Shown here: in pieces, positions 5,591 to 14,180 of the stretch
Numbering within the stretch: position 1 is the stretch's first letter
How the letters are laid out: the number at the start of each line of letters is the position of its first letter
Assembly: GCA_958421655.1 (NCBI GenBank)
Contig: CATZMG010000058.1
Span: forward strand, 1-14,226
DNA length: 14,226 bases
Reading direction: 5' to 3'
Source: an uncultured Collinsella sp.
GTDB taxonomy: Bacteria > Actinomycetota > Coriobacteriia > Coriobacteriales > Coriobacteriaceae
Notes under the pieces: model-generated
The model's input: the letters and a program-made list of their open reading frames with translations, nothing else
What the model was told of the DNA's origin: nothing
Database searches by the model: none
Made by a program: the position numbers and the translations under genes

Positions 5591-7951
5591 CTAAACGCGG
5601 CGCTTAAGCTGGGCTCCACCCTCGCCGGGCATCAGGCGGCGCGCGTCGTAGACCGAGTCAACGCTGCTGATAGAGGCCAGCAGCGGATCCAGACCACTCG
5701 CGTCCGAAATCTCGACCATAAAGCGCAGGGTTGCAATACCCTCGCGGTTGGTCGACGTGGCGGCAGAAAGGATATTGCCGCCTGCATCGCCAATGGCAAT
5801 GGTGACATCCTTGAGCAGGCCCATGCGGTCCAGGCACTCGACCACGATCTCGACCTGGAAGAGAGTGTCGGCAGCGCCGTCCCACTCCACTTCGATCATG
5901 CGCTCGGGATGCTCCATAAGACCCTTGACGTTGGGGCAGTTGGCGCGATGCACCGAAACGCCACGACCGCGCGTAATGAAGCCGACGATATCGTCGCCCG
6001 TCACCGGATTGCAGCAATGCGCCAGACGGACCAACAGACCGCTGTTGCTCTCGCCCTTGACGATAATGCCGTTGCTGGCGCTCTTGCCGCGCTTTTGCGG
6101 CTTGCGGTTGGAGCCGCGGGCAGGCTGCTTGACGACCTCGGCAATGGCTTCGGTCTTGGTGAGCTGCTCCTCGGGCTTGGGGTCCAAGATCTGCTCGACC
6201 TTGTTGCCCACAGCACGTGGGGCGACTTTGCCCGCACCAACGGCTGCGAACAGGTCCTCGAGCTGCTTGTAGTTAAACTGCTCCGCCACGGCGTTGAGCG
6301 CACGCGTGGATCGCGGCGTAGAGATGCCATACCCGCGTTTGCGCAGGTCCTTGGCCAGTATATCGCGGCCGGCAGCAGCGTCATCGTCTTTGGTCGCGGC
6401 GGCGAAGTAACGACGGATCTTTGACTTGGCGGAAGGCGTCTTGACGATCTTAAGCCAATCACGCGACGGCTTGGAACTCTTGTTGGTCAGGATTTCAACG
6501 CGGTCGCCCGTCTTGATCTCGTGCGTGAGCGGGGCCACCGCACCGTTGATCTTAGCGCCGACGCAGTGGTTGCCCACCTCGGTGTGAACGGCATAGGCAA
6601 AGTCGAGCGGCGTGGAGCCGGCACGAAGCGCCATGACCTCGCCCTTGGGCGTAAAGACAAAGATCTCTTGATCGAAGAGGTCGACCTTCAGCGAATGCAG
6701 GTATTCCTTGGCGTCAGTGATCTCATCAGACGCAGCCCAATCGAGCGAATGTTTGAGCCAGTTAATCTGGTCGTCCAGACGCTGGGCATCATTGGTCTTA
6801 GACGCAGACGAACCGCCCGACTTCTTATATAGCCAGTGGGCGGCAATGCCGTACTCGGCCTGCTCATGCATCTCATAGGTTCGAATCTGAATCTCGAGTG
6901 GACGGGCTGTGGGGCCGATAACCGTCGTATGGAGCGACTGGTAGTTATTGACCTTGGGCATGGCGATATAGTCTTTAAAGCGACCAGGCATGGGGTGCCA
7001 CAGCGTATGCACTGCGCCGAGCGTGGAGTAGCAATCGCGCACCGAATGCGTGATGACGCGCAGTGCCACCAGGTCGTAGATCTCGGAGAATTCCTTGCCC
7101 TTGCGCTTCATCTTTTGGTAGATGGACCAATAGTGCTTGGAGCGGCCGTTGATCTGGAAGCCCTCCAGACCAATGCGGTTGAGTTCATCGGTGAGCGTCT
7201 TGATAGTCTCGGTCAGATAGCGCTCGCGAACCTCACGCGACTCTGCCACCATGCGCGCGATGCGCTGGTAGGCGTCGGGCTCCAGGTAAAAGAAGGACAG
7301 GTCCTCGAGTTCCCACTTGATAGAGCTCATGCCCAAGCGGTCGGCCAAGGGTGCGTACACGTCCATGGTCTCGCGCGCCTTAAACAGACGGCGGTCCTCG
7401 CGAAGGGCCGCCAACGTACGCATGTTATGCAGGCGGTCGGCGAGTTTGACGATGATGACGCGAATGTCCTTGGACATGGCGAGGAACATCTTGCGCAGCG
7501 TGAGGGCCTGCTTCTCGTCCATGCTGTCGACTTCGATGTTGGTGAGCTTGGTCACGCCGTCGACGAGCTCTGCCACGGTTTCGCCAAACAGACCCGAAAC
7601 ATCGGCGAGCGAGGTCTCGGTGTCCTCGACGGTATCGTGCAGCAACGCAGCACACACCACGTCGCAGTCCATCTTGAGGTCTGCCAGAATGATAGCCACC
7701 TCGACAGGATGGTTAATGTACATCTCACCCGAGCGGCGCTTTTGGTTGCAGTGCTTCTCGGCGGCAAAGCAGTATGCTTGTTCCACCTTGGAGAAGTCGT
7801 CCTCATTCATATATTTGAGGCACAGGCGCTCCAGCTTGTCGTAGCTGTCCGCCATAATCTCGGGCGGCAGCTCATCGGCATGCTTATAGTGCTCCATCTC
7901 CGAGAACGGCTGGAGGGTGGAATCATGGGCGGTACGGGCTGCGGCATCCAT
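5591..7951 (-). CDS. rel: Bifunctional (p)ppGpp synthetase/hydrolase (Rel)
   Basis: Makes (p)ppGpp from ATP and GTP/GDP during amino-acid starvation and also degrades it. The 786-residue product has the full long-RSH layout. The HD hydrolase domain (about 60-200) has HPVEVA and LLHDTVEDT with His105-Asp106 intact. The synthetase domain (about 270-380) has YDLVALRVI, GRFKDYIAMPK and NNYQSLHT. The TGS domain (about 429-490) begins IFVFTPKGEV. A helical linker follows, then the Cys-rich segment LAHCCNPVTGDD with HRANCPNVKG, and a C-terminal ACT domain. The intact HD site argues for a bifunctional Rel/SpoT-type enzyme rather than a synthetase-only RelA. It starts 15 nt after the recJ fusion stop, with AAGGGGA 6-7 nt before the ATG, so the two are probably one transcript. 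Confidence 0.97.
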   Translation of the reverse strand: MDAAARTAHDSTLQPFSEMEHYKHADELPPEIMADSYDKLERLCLKYMNEDDFSKVEQAYCFAAEKHCNQKRRSGEMYINHPVEVAIILADLKMDCDVVCAALLHDTVEDTETSLADVSGLFGETVAELVDGVTKLTNIEVDSMDEKQALTLRKMFLAMSKDIRVIIVKLADRLHNMRTLAALREDRRLFKARETMDVYAPLADRLGMSSIKWELEDLSFFYLEPDAYQRIARMVAESREVRERYLTETIKTLTDELNRIGLEGFQINGRSKHYWSIYQKMKRKGKEFSEIYDLVALRVITHSVRDCYSTLGAVHTLWHPMPGRFKDYIAMPKVNNYQSLHTTVIGPTARPLEIQIRTYEMHEQAEYGIAAHWLYKKSGGSSASKTNDAQRLDDQINWLKHSLDWAASDEITDAKEYLHSLKVDLFDQEIFVFTPKGEVMALRAGSTPLDFAYAVHTEVGNHCVGAKINGAVAPLTHEIKTGDRVEILTNKSSKPSRDWLKIVKTPSAKSKIRRYFAAATKDDDAAAGRDILAKDLRKRGYGISTPRSTRALNAVAEQFNYKQLEDLFAAVGAGKVAPRAVGNKVEQILDPKPEEQLTKTEAIAEVVKQPARGSNRKPQKRGKSASNGIIVKGESNSGLLVRLAHCCNPVTGDDIVGFITRGRGVSVHRANCPNVKGLMEHPERMIEVEWDGAADTLFQVEIVVECLDRMGLLKDVTIAIGDAGGNILSAATSTNREGIATLRFMVEISDASGLDPLLASISSVDSVYDARRLMPGEGGAQLKRRV

Positions 7952-7966
7952 CGAGGTCCCCTTCCC

Positions 7967-10900
7967 CTAGGCCCGCGGTACGATCGGGCGGTTAACTTTG
8001 GCTAGCATATCAGAAGCGCACGAATCGAGCGCCCAGCTCCGGAAAGCCGAGAACTCCATGCGCGAGCGCAAGCCCTCCAAATAGCGAATTGACCTGCTCA
8101 ATTGCACGCGGCCGGGGTTTTCGGCCATCGCGATGCGACGGGTGTCGTCAAACCCCGAAACGCGACAGAAACCGAGTTCTTCGAAGATTCCCAGGCCGCT
8201 TGCCACCGAGCGCTCATCGACCGGCGTGCGCGCGTCGATTGCAAGGCACATCTGCGCAATGTCGATATCGCTCGCGCTAAAGGAATCATCCCCCGTCTTA
8301 CCACGGTTGGAGCGCCACATGGTCTGCAGCGCTCGATAGAGCGTGACGAGCTCGTCGCGCTCGGGCGCATAGCAGTCGAGTAGGCGCTCGTTAATGCGGG
8401 CGTCGCGCGACGAATAGAGCAGGTGAATCACGGCGGGCTGTCCATCGCGACCGGCGCGGCCACTCATCTGGTTAAACTCAATCGCGCCAAACGGCATGTG
8501 ATAGAGCACAACATGGCGAATATCGGGAAGGTTGACGCCCTCGCCAAAGGCAGATGTCGAGACGATGCAGCTAAGGCTGCCGTCTCGAAACGCCTCCTCT
8601 ACGCGATGGCGGTCGGTGCGCGTAAGGCCCGCGTTGTAAAAGGCGATATGTGACGCGTAGTCGGGAACGCGTTTGCGTAGCGTCTTGGCAAGCGCCACGG
8701 ACTGATCACGCGAGTTGACGTAGATGACGGTCTTCTCCCCCGTCGCGACGATGGACACCAGGCGGTTTTCGCGGCTCGCAAGATCGCGGTCGTCCTCGAG
8801 CTGCAAGTTCTCGCGCACGGTCTCGTCGACCACCGTACGGGTAATCGGCAACACGCGGGCAAGCTCCGCAACGACCGGAGCCGTCGCGGTGGCCGTCGCC
8901 GCCATAACGACCGGATCGCCCAGGGCCTTGAGGATATCGGGCATGTCGAGGTATGCGCTGCGGTCGCCGCCCTTGGCAAGACCGGCATGGTGCGCCTCAT
9001 CGATAACGACAAAGCCGATGCGCCCCGAACGCGCAAAGCGATCGCGGTGAATAGACAGGAACTCAGGCGTCGTGAGTACGATGCCGGTGCGGCCCGAAGC
9101 CAGGCCGGCAAACACGTCATCGCGCGCTGCTTCCACGGTCTCGCCGGTCAACACGCCCACGCCAATGCCGAGCGCAGCCATCGTCGATGAGAGGTGATAG
9201 GCCTGGTCGGCAACGAGCGCACGCAGCGGATAGACAAAGATGCTCGCACGCCCACGAAGGACCGCCTCGCGCGCGGCGTGCACATGGAAGATGAGTGACT
9301 TGCCACGCCCCGTCCCCATGACGGCCAGAACACTTTGGTGATCGGCCAGAGCATCGAGTGCCTCGACCTGCGCGCGATGTGGCTGATTCGAGCCGATAAA
9401 GCTATGGATAAGCGAGCGCGTGAGCTCGGTATAAGAAAGCTGGGCGAGCGTCTCGCGTTTACGCGACTCCAGGCGCAGGCCAGAATCCGCCGGTTGCACG
9501 CCGCGGCGAAGCTCACATGCCGGATCGTCGATATTGGGCACCGTGGTATCGCGGACCAAGACATCTTTGATCATGAGCTTGGGCTTCACACGTCCCTGCC
9601 AATGCTCGGCCACGGCCTCGAACACCAAGTCGACGGCGCTGTCGCAATTGATAAGCCTGTCGATCTGCGGTACGCGAAACATGATGGCCGGCAAGCTCGC
9701 GGCTCCATCCGTCGCCACGAAGCGCATATGCTCGCCGGTCTTACCCACCACGGCGCGATCACACATCGTCACGCCCTCGGCAGCCAGCAGCGGCACCTTA
9801 TTACCCTGGCCAAACGGCTCAAGGCGGGAAATCTGCTCGATGGTCTCGATATTCAACTCGGAAAGGTCGACCGTGGCGGCAACCTCGTCGGTGTCCTCAA
9901 AGTCCTCGGCGGGAAGCTCGGACAACACGGCGGAAAGACGTCGACGAAACTCATCGAGCTTAGATGCCTCGATGGTCACGCCCACCGCACCGGCATGTCC
10001 GCCGCGGCGAATCAGCAGGTCGGAGCAGCGCTCTACGGCTTCGAACAGGTTGACCTTGCCCACCGAGCGACCCGAACCGCGTGCAACGCCGTCCTCGATC
10101 GAAAAGAGCAGCGCCGGCACGTGATAGCGATTGGTCAGGCGGCTCGCCACGATGCCCTTGACGCCCTCGTGCCAGCCCTCGCCACCCACGACGATTGCGC
10201 GACCGCCGTCATAAGTCTCCTCGACCTTTGCCATGGCATCGCGTGTGAGCTCCGCCTCGATCTCGCGACGCTGCCGGTTGATCTCCTCGAGCTCGGCCGC
10301 CAACGCGCTTGCCTCGATAGGATCGCGGGCAAGCAGCAGATCGAGCGCCAGCTTGGGATCGGCCATGCGGCCGGCAGCATTCAGACGAGGGATGAGCGAA
10401 AACGACAGGCCGTCAGCCGTAATGGTAGAAAGGTCGGCCTTGGCAAGTGCGGCAAGCGCGATATAGCCGGGACGGGCCGTCACGCGCATCTGCTGGATGC
10501 CCTCGGCGACCAGTGCGCGATTCTCAGGCGTGAGCGGCATCATGTCGGACACAGTGCCCAGCGCCGCGACCTCTATCAGCGAACGCCAATACGACGGCTT
10601 GCCTAAACGCTCGCCCAGGACCTGCACCAGCTTAAGCGCCACGCCGGCACCGGCAAGCTCGCGCGAGGGACCCTCATCCTCGAGCTTGGGGTCGGTCAGG
10701 GGCACGCCCTGCGGCACCTGGTCGGACGGCTCGTGATGGTCCGTGACCACCAAATCGATCCCCAGGCTCTCCAGATAGGAGACCTCTTCCTTGGCAGCAA
10801 TACCGTTATCGACGGTCACAATCAGGTTGGGTTGAGCGAGCTCGTTGACTCGGTCGAGCGCCGCACGCGACAGGCCGTAGCCCTCGTCAAAGCGATGCGG

Positions 10901-11254
10901 AATAAACGGCGTGACGTCGGCGCCAAACGAACGTAGCGCCTCGGTCAACAGACAAGTCGACGTAATGCCGTCGACGTCAAAATCGCCAAAGACGGCGATG
11001 CGCTCGTGGCTGCGAATAGCACGCTCAACGCGGTCGGCGACGACCGCCATGCCCGGAATAACGAGCGGGTCCGCCCAGTCGCGATCGAGCGAAGGCGTCA
11101 AAAATAGCTGGCCTTCCTCGATGGATGTAATGCCGTGCGCAACCATAATGCGCGCCACCAGCCCGGGTATGCCCAGGCCAGCCGAAAGCTCCTTTTCGAG
11201 CTCGGGGTTTTGCTGAGCGACCGCCCAGCGATGCGTCGTCTTAAGCGATGACAT
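7967..11254 (-). CDS. recJ: RecJ exonuclease fused to a RecQ-like DNA helicase
   Basis: A 1095-residue protein. Residues 1-570 are a complete RecJ 5'-3' single-strand DNA exonuclease: GDFDVDG (90-96), TVDNG (147-151), TDHHEP (171-176), LGTVSDMMPL (232-241), PRLNAAGRM (289-297), GGEGWHEGVKGIVASRL (357-373), RRGGHAGAVG (416-425) and an OB-like region with EPFGQGN (479-485). Residues 610-950 are an SF2 helicase closest to RecQ: Walker A MGTGRGKS (646-653), YPLRALVADQ (675-684), DEAH (752-755), AATATAT (785-791), STSAFGEGVNLP (899-910) and NQMSGRAGRDGQ (928-939). Residues 985-1095 may hold a winged-helix-like segment, and no zinc-cysteine cluster of classical RecQ is seen. I chose ATG 11254 because it matches RecJ N-termini (HRWAV). 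An in-frame GTG at 11299 lacks a ribosome binding site. Probable role: processing stalled forks or double-strand breaks. Confidence 0.95.
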   Translation of the reverse strand: MSSLKTTHRWAVAQQNPELEKELSAGLGIPGLVARIMVAHGITSIEEGQLFLTPSLDRDWADPLVIPGMAVVADRVERAIRSHERIAVFGDFDVDGITSTCLLTEALRSFGADVTPFIPHRFDEGYGLSRAALDRVNELAQPNLIVTVDNGIAAKEEVSYLESLGIDLVVTDHHEPSDQVPQGVPLTDPKLEDEGPSRELAGAGVALKLVQVLGERLGKPSYWRSLIEVAALGTVSDMMPLTPENRALVAEGIQQMRVTARPGYIALAALAKADLSTITADGLSFSLIPRLNAAGRMADPKLALDLLLARDPIEASALAAELEEINRQRREIEAELTRDAMAKVEETYDGGRAIVVGGEGWHEGVKGIVASRLTNRYHVPALLFSIEDGVARGSGRSVGKVNLFEAVERCSDLLIRRGGHAGAVGVTIEASKLDEFRRRLSAVLSELPAEDFEDTDEVAATVDLSELNIETIEQISRLEPFGQGNKVPLLAAEGVTMCDRAVVGKTGEHMRFVATDGAASLPAIMFRVPQIDRLINCDSAVDLVFEAVAEHWQGRVKPKLMIKDVLVRDTTVPNIDDPACELRRGVQPADSGLRLESRKRETLAQLSYTELTRSLIHSFIGSNQPHRAQVEALDALADHQSVLAVMGTGRGKSLIFHVHAAREAVLRGRASIFVYPLRALVADQAYHLSSTMAALGIGVGVLTGETVEAARDDVFAGLASGRTGIVLTTPEFLSIHRDRFARSGRIGFVVIDEAHHAGLAKGGDRSAYLDMPDILKALGDPVVMAATATATAPVVAELARVLPITRTVVDETVRENLQLEDDRDLASRENRLVSIVATGEKTVIYVNSRDQSVALAKTLRKRVPDYASHIAFYNAGLTRTDRHRVEEAFRDGSLSCIVSTSAFGEGVNLPDIRHVVLYHMPFGAIEFNQMSGRAGRDGQPAVIHLLYSSRDARINERLLDCYAPERDELVTLYRALQTMWRSNRGKTGDDSFSASDIDIAQMCLAIDARTPVDERSVASGLGIFEELGFCRVSGFDDTRRIAMAENPGRVQLSRSIRYLEGLRSRMEFSAFRSWALDSCASDMLAKVNRPIVPRA

Positions 11255-11362
11255 AGGCGCCCACCCCCGATAGGGGCAGGTCGCCGCGATACCTCTCACG
11301 GTTCATAGCGATGAGTCCTCTGTGTATGCCCGCTTCGGCAGGCAGATCTGTTGAACGGATTT

Positions 11363-11391
11363 ATTATACCGTGCAGCGCGGACGCACAACG
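11363..11391 (-). promoter_or_regulatory. Promoter for recJ-rel
   Basis: On the minus strand a perfect TATAAT (11363-11368) sits in GGTATAATAA. The -35 region is weak (TTGTGC or GTTGTG at 15-16 bp spacing). It predicts a leader of roughly 100 nt before the recJ start at 11254. It lies in the divergent gap between recJ and the transporter gene. Confidence 0.55.
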
Positions 11392-11529
11392 TCCAGCACG
11401 CCGTGGTTTCGATAAACGAGGGCAGTAATAGCCTCGAAATAATCGAACGTTTCTGACGCACGGACGCATGCGAGCGTCTAGCATATCCATTCATAACGGA
11501 TTCACGGGCAAAGGGAGTCACAAGAGCAT

Positions 11530-12528
11530 ATGAAGCAATGGGTTGGACTGGGCAAGTTTCTCGCGGGGCACATGCAGATCATCGTTCCGATTTGCGTGGC
11601 GCTCGGCGTGCTCTTTCCTCAGCAGATCGGCGTTCTCAAGCCCATCGTTCCCACCTTGTTTGCCTTTATGACCTTCCAAGGCGCGCTCAGTAACACCTTC
11701 CACCAGGTAGCTGAGGTGTTCCGCCGTCCCCTGCATCTGATTTTGGCGTTATTTGTCTCGGCTGTGCTCATCCCCATCGCAGCGTATGCCATGGGCTCAC
11801 TGTTCTTTGGCTCCAACCCCAACCTCGTCTGCGGCATCGTGCTCGAGTACAGCGTGCCCGTGGCCGTCACCGCCTTTATGTGGATCAGCATGTTCGGCGG
11901 CAACGGCCCGCTCGCGCTCACCATCATCCTGACGTCCTCGGTTATATCGCCCGTGACGATTCCGCTCACGCTCAAGCTCCTGCTGGGTGCCACCGTCGCA
12001 ATCGATGTGCCGAGCATGATGCAGAACATGGCCTTTATGATTGCCATCCCTGCCATCCTCGGCATTGTAATCAACGAACTTACGCGCGGCTGGGGACACG
12101 AGAAGCTCTCCCCCGCGCTCTCGCCCGCCTGCAAGTTCATGATGATGGGGGTTATCGCGTCCAACTCCACCGCCATGAGCGAGTACGTGCTGCACATGAA
12201 TGCTGAGCGCTTGGAAGTCGCCCTCTTTATTCTGGCGTTCGCCATCAGCGGCTTTGTCGTGGGCATTCTGGTCGCTCGCACGTTGCACCTGCCGTATAGC
12301 GAGACGACCACCATGTGCTTTACCTGCGGCATGCGTAATATCTCTTCGGGCGCCGTCATCGCCACACAGTATTTTCCCGGCGAGGTCGTATTTCCCGTCA
12401 TGTGCGGCACGCTGTTTCAGCAGGTGCTCGCCTCGCTTATCGGGCATCTCTTTGAGCGCCTGACTGGCGAGGAGCGCGCCGCCCAGCGCAAGCGGGTCGA
12501 AGCCGGCCGCGACGCCATGGGACGCTAG
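11530..12528 (+). CDS. Bile acid:sodium symporter (BASS/SBF) family transporter
   Basis: A 332-residue membrane protein with about nine to ten hydrophobic segments. Examples are the segments beginning IIVPICVALGVLF and LILALFVSAVLIPIAAYAM, the segment around LALTIILTSSVISPVTIPL, and FMIAIPAILGIVINEL. Family-like features are the early PTLFAFMTFQGAL stretch and, in the second half, TCGMRNISSGAVIATQYFP, which matches the conserved GMRN/S region before the unwound helix. The C-terminal tail is short and charged. Family members use the sodium gradient to import bile acids, pantoate or other organic anions. The substrate here is unknown. It is the only clearly plus-strand gene in the middle of the window, divergent from recJ and convergent with the galT-like gene. 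A GGGAG lies 12 nt before the ATG, which is long for a ribosome binding site. Confidence 0.9.
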   Translation: MKQWVGLGKFLAGHMQIIVPICVALGVLFPQQIGVLKPIVPTLFAFMTFQGALSNTFHQVAEVFRRPLHLILALFVSAVLIPIAAYAMGSLFFGSNPNLVCGIVLEYSVPVAVTAFMWISMFGGNGPLALTIILTSSVISPVTIPLTLKLLLGATVAIDVPSMMQNMAFMIAIPAILGIVINELTRGWGHEKLSPALSPACKFMMMGVIASNSTAMSEYVLHMNAERLEVALFILAFAISGFVVGILVARTLHLPYSETTTMCFTCGMRNISSGAVIATQYFPGEVVFPVMCGTLFQQVLASLIGHLFERLTGEERAAQRKRVEAGRDAMGR

Positions 12529-12533
12529 ACTGT

Positions 12534-12546
12534 CCGCATTACGCGG
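12534..12546. terminator. Weak hairpin between convergent genes
   Basis: CCGC-ATTAC-GCGG between the stops of the transporter and the galT-like gene, which are only 30 nt apart. There is no T-run of note. It could serve as a poor bidirectional terminator. Confidence 0.25.
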
Positions 12547-12558
12547 GTGTTAGTCTTG

Positions 12559-13356
12559 CTATACGAACGTTTCCAGATGCGCGCGTAGGCGCTCAGCATC
12601 GATATCGAGCGTGGTCTCGGCATTGACCTGGGCCAAACGATAGCCGACAAAGTAGGGCGAAACCACCCAACGCGGCAGCGCCTTGGCAATGGTCCGGCCG
12701 CCCAAGTGATAGAAGAACAAGTTGTACGACTCCGCGCGACCGCCGTGGTGCTCGTGCAGGATATAGCGCAGGGCTACCTGAATCGCATCGGCGAAGAAAT
12801 CCGCCTCGGCTTGGTCTCGCATGCCATCGCTGGCGGCGATACCTTGCGGGGCTGAAACGTTGACCTCAAAGAATCCCATGATCGGCTCGGTTGAGATGTT
12901 GACCGAGATTCTCCCCTGTTGCCAGACATTGATGCCTTCGAAATTGGCGGAAGCCAGCGCCGCATAGCCGTCTTCCTGTTCCAAGCCCACAATCTGCATG
13001 TGTGGATGGACGAGGCTGCCGCCCGAAAGCGGGCCTTTGTTCTTGTACATGAGCACACTGCGGTACTGCTGGGAATCGATCATCTGCTGCCAACAGCCCA
13101 GGGCAAACCGCATCACATGATGCAGCTCATCCGGTTCATAGGTCACCAAGTCGGCGTCGTGATTGGCAGACTCGATCAATACGGTCTGACGGGTGGCCCA
13201 CAAGGTCTTGAACTTATTCTCGAGCCAGATGCAGTCACCGTCGCGCTGGATGATGTTGGCGAGCCCCTCCGTGTCGCAAAAAGGGCACGTGGTGCCAGGG
13301 CGACGATTATCGTCGGGCTTGCCGCTCGCCTGCTGAACGTCAAATACCAGCGCCAC
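12559..13356 (-). CDS. GalT/HIT-superfamily nucleotidyltransferase-like protein
   Basis: A 265-residue protein resembling half to two-thirds of galactose-1-phosphate uridylyltransferase. CPFC (24-27) looks like half of a zinc site, and ENKFKTL (46-52) parallels the NK-P region of GalT. GSLVHPHMQ (113-121) carries the HPHxQ active-site signature in which the second His becomes nucleotidylated. HHGGRAESYNLFFYH and LPRWVVSPYFVGYRLA lie in the C-terminal half. It probably transfers a nucleotide to or from a sugar phosphate, or hydrolyses a dinucleotide. It is shorter than classical GalT (about 350), and no galK or galE is near. It may belong to the DUF4931-type group (recalled). It starts at GTG 13356, with GGAGG 8 nt upstream inside the end of cutC, so the two are translationally linked. 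Confidence 0.82.
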   Translation of the reverse strand: MALVFDVQQASGKPDDNRRPGTTCPFCDTEGLANIIQRDGDCIWLENKFKTLWATRQTVLIESANHDADLVTYEPDELHHVMRFALGCWQQMIDSQQYRSVLMYKNKGPLSGGSLVHPHMQIVGLEQEDGYAALASANFEGINVWQQGRISVNISTEPIMGFFEVNVSAPQGIAASDGMRDQAEADFFADAIQVALRYILHEHHGGRAESYNLFFYHLGGRTIAKALPRWVVSPYFVGYRLAQVNAETTLDIDAERLRAHLETFV

Positions 13357-13359
13357 GGG

Positions 13360-14037
13360 CTATACCTCCAGCGGCACGATTTTGGTGCCATGGAGCTCGG
13401 AGACGCCGAGCGCCGCCGCGACCGCGTCGCGATTTGCCGTAGTGATGCCGCCTCCGGGAAGGATGGCCAAGCGGTCGCCCGCATACTCGATCAAGCGGGC
13501 CAGGTTTTCGAAATTGTCCTCGATCGGCGTACCGGCAGTGCCACCATGCGTCAGAATGCGCGTAACGCCGCAGTCGGCGAGTATGTCAATCGCGTCGAGC
13601 TGAGCATCGGGCGAGAGCTGGTCAAACGCCATGTGGAAGGTGATGTCGATGGGCTCACGCTTGCACTCCTCGGTCGCGCAGCCCGCAGCCATCACGAGTG
13701 CGCCCAACGTAAGCTCGTCGAGCGCCCAGCCGCCGGCACAGGGCTTGCAGCAGCCAAAGACCAGGCCGTCAACGCCGGCGCTCACAGCAAGGCCCAGGTC
13801 CATCTCCATCATGCGCAGCTCGTCCTGGTTGTAATGAAAGTCGCCACCACGCGGACGAATCATGCACATCACTCGCGCGTCATGCTCGTGAGCGTAGCTG
13901 ACTGTAGCGCTAATAACGCCGGCGGAAGGCGTGGTGCCACCGACGGCAAGGTTGTCACACAGCTCAATGCGCCCCGCACCGGCCTCGATGGCCGCCGGCA
14001 CCCGCTCAAAGTTCTCGGCACAAAACTCGTACAGCAT
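13360..14037 (-). CDS. cutC: CutC family TIM-barrel protein
   Basis: A 225-residue TIM-barrel protein, close to the usual CutC length. Landmarks are FCAENFERVPAAIEAGAGRI with ELCDNLAVGGTTPS (residues 5-38), IRPRGGDFHY (60-69), TFHMAFDQ (133-140), ILTHGGTAGTP (161-171) and ILPGGGI (192-198). CutC was named for copper tolerance in E. coli, but its biochemical role is unsettled. The conserved phosphate-loop-like GGG and Arg-Pro-Arg motifs suggest a small-molecule enzyme. I chose ATG 14037 because it matches the family N-terminus. An in-frame ATG at 14094 would add 19 residues unlike the family. The galT-like gene begins 3 nt after its stop. Two strong hairpins lie upstream. Confidence 0.92.
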   Translation of the reverse strand: MLYEFCAENFERVPAAIEAGAGRIELCDNLAVGGTTPSAGVISATVSYAHEHDARVMCMIRPRGGDFHYNQDELRMMEMDLGLAVSAGVDGLVFGCCKPCAGGWALDELTLGALVMAAGCATEECKREPIDITFHMAFDQLSPDAQLDAIDILADCGVTRILTHGGTAGTPIEDNFENLARLIEYAGDRLAILPGGGITTANRDAVAAALGVSELHGTKIVPLEV

Positions 14038-14097
14038 AGATAGACCCCCAAAGACAGCAGATGTTTTCCGACGGGCATTGTCACACATCCCCATGAA

Positions 14098-14162
14098 GTT
14101 GCGGTGGAATAGGGGCTCTTTTGGCCTCCGAGGCTCCCATTTAGTCCCTATTCCACCGCAAC
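14098..14162. repeat. Long hairpin with 17-bp perfect arms upstream of cutC
   Basis: GTTGCGGTGGAATAGGG (14098-14114) is perfectly complementary to 14146-14162. The 31-nt interior contains a smaller GGCCT-CCG-AGGCT hairpin (14123-14135). No gene or T-run accompanies it. Arm length equals that of the hairpin after fba, though the sequence differs. Confidence 0.85.
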
Positions 14163-14166
14163 ATAA

Positions 14167-14175
14167 GGGGGGGGG
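14167..14175. repeat. Homopolymer run of nine G
   Basis: Nine consecutive G between the two right-edge hairpins. It is non-coding as far as can be seen and prone to slippage in replication and sequencing. Confidence 0.9.
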
Positions 14176-14180
14176 TAGTC

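Noticed and set aside
6836..8005. Plus-strand open frame (389 codons) opposite rel
   Set aside because: The minus strand carries the intact HD and synthetase domains of Rel. The antisense product has no domain features.
9335..10606. Long plus-strand open frame (423 codons) opposite recJ
   Set aside because: It is antisense to conserved RecJ and helicase motifs. High G+C produces such frames by chance, and the product resembles no family.
12919..14043. Plus-strand open frame (374 codons) opposite cutC and the galT-like gene
   Set aside because: It spans two genes with conserved motifs on the other strand and the junction between them, which marks it as a shadow.
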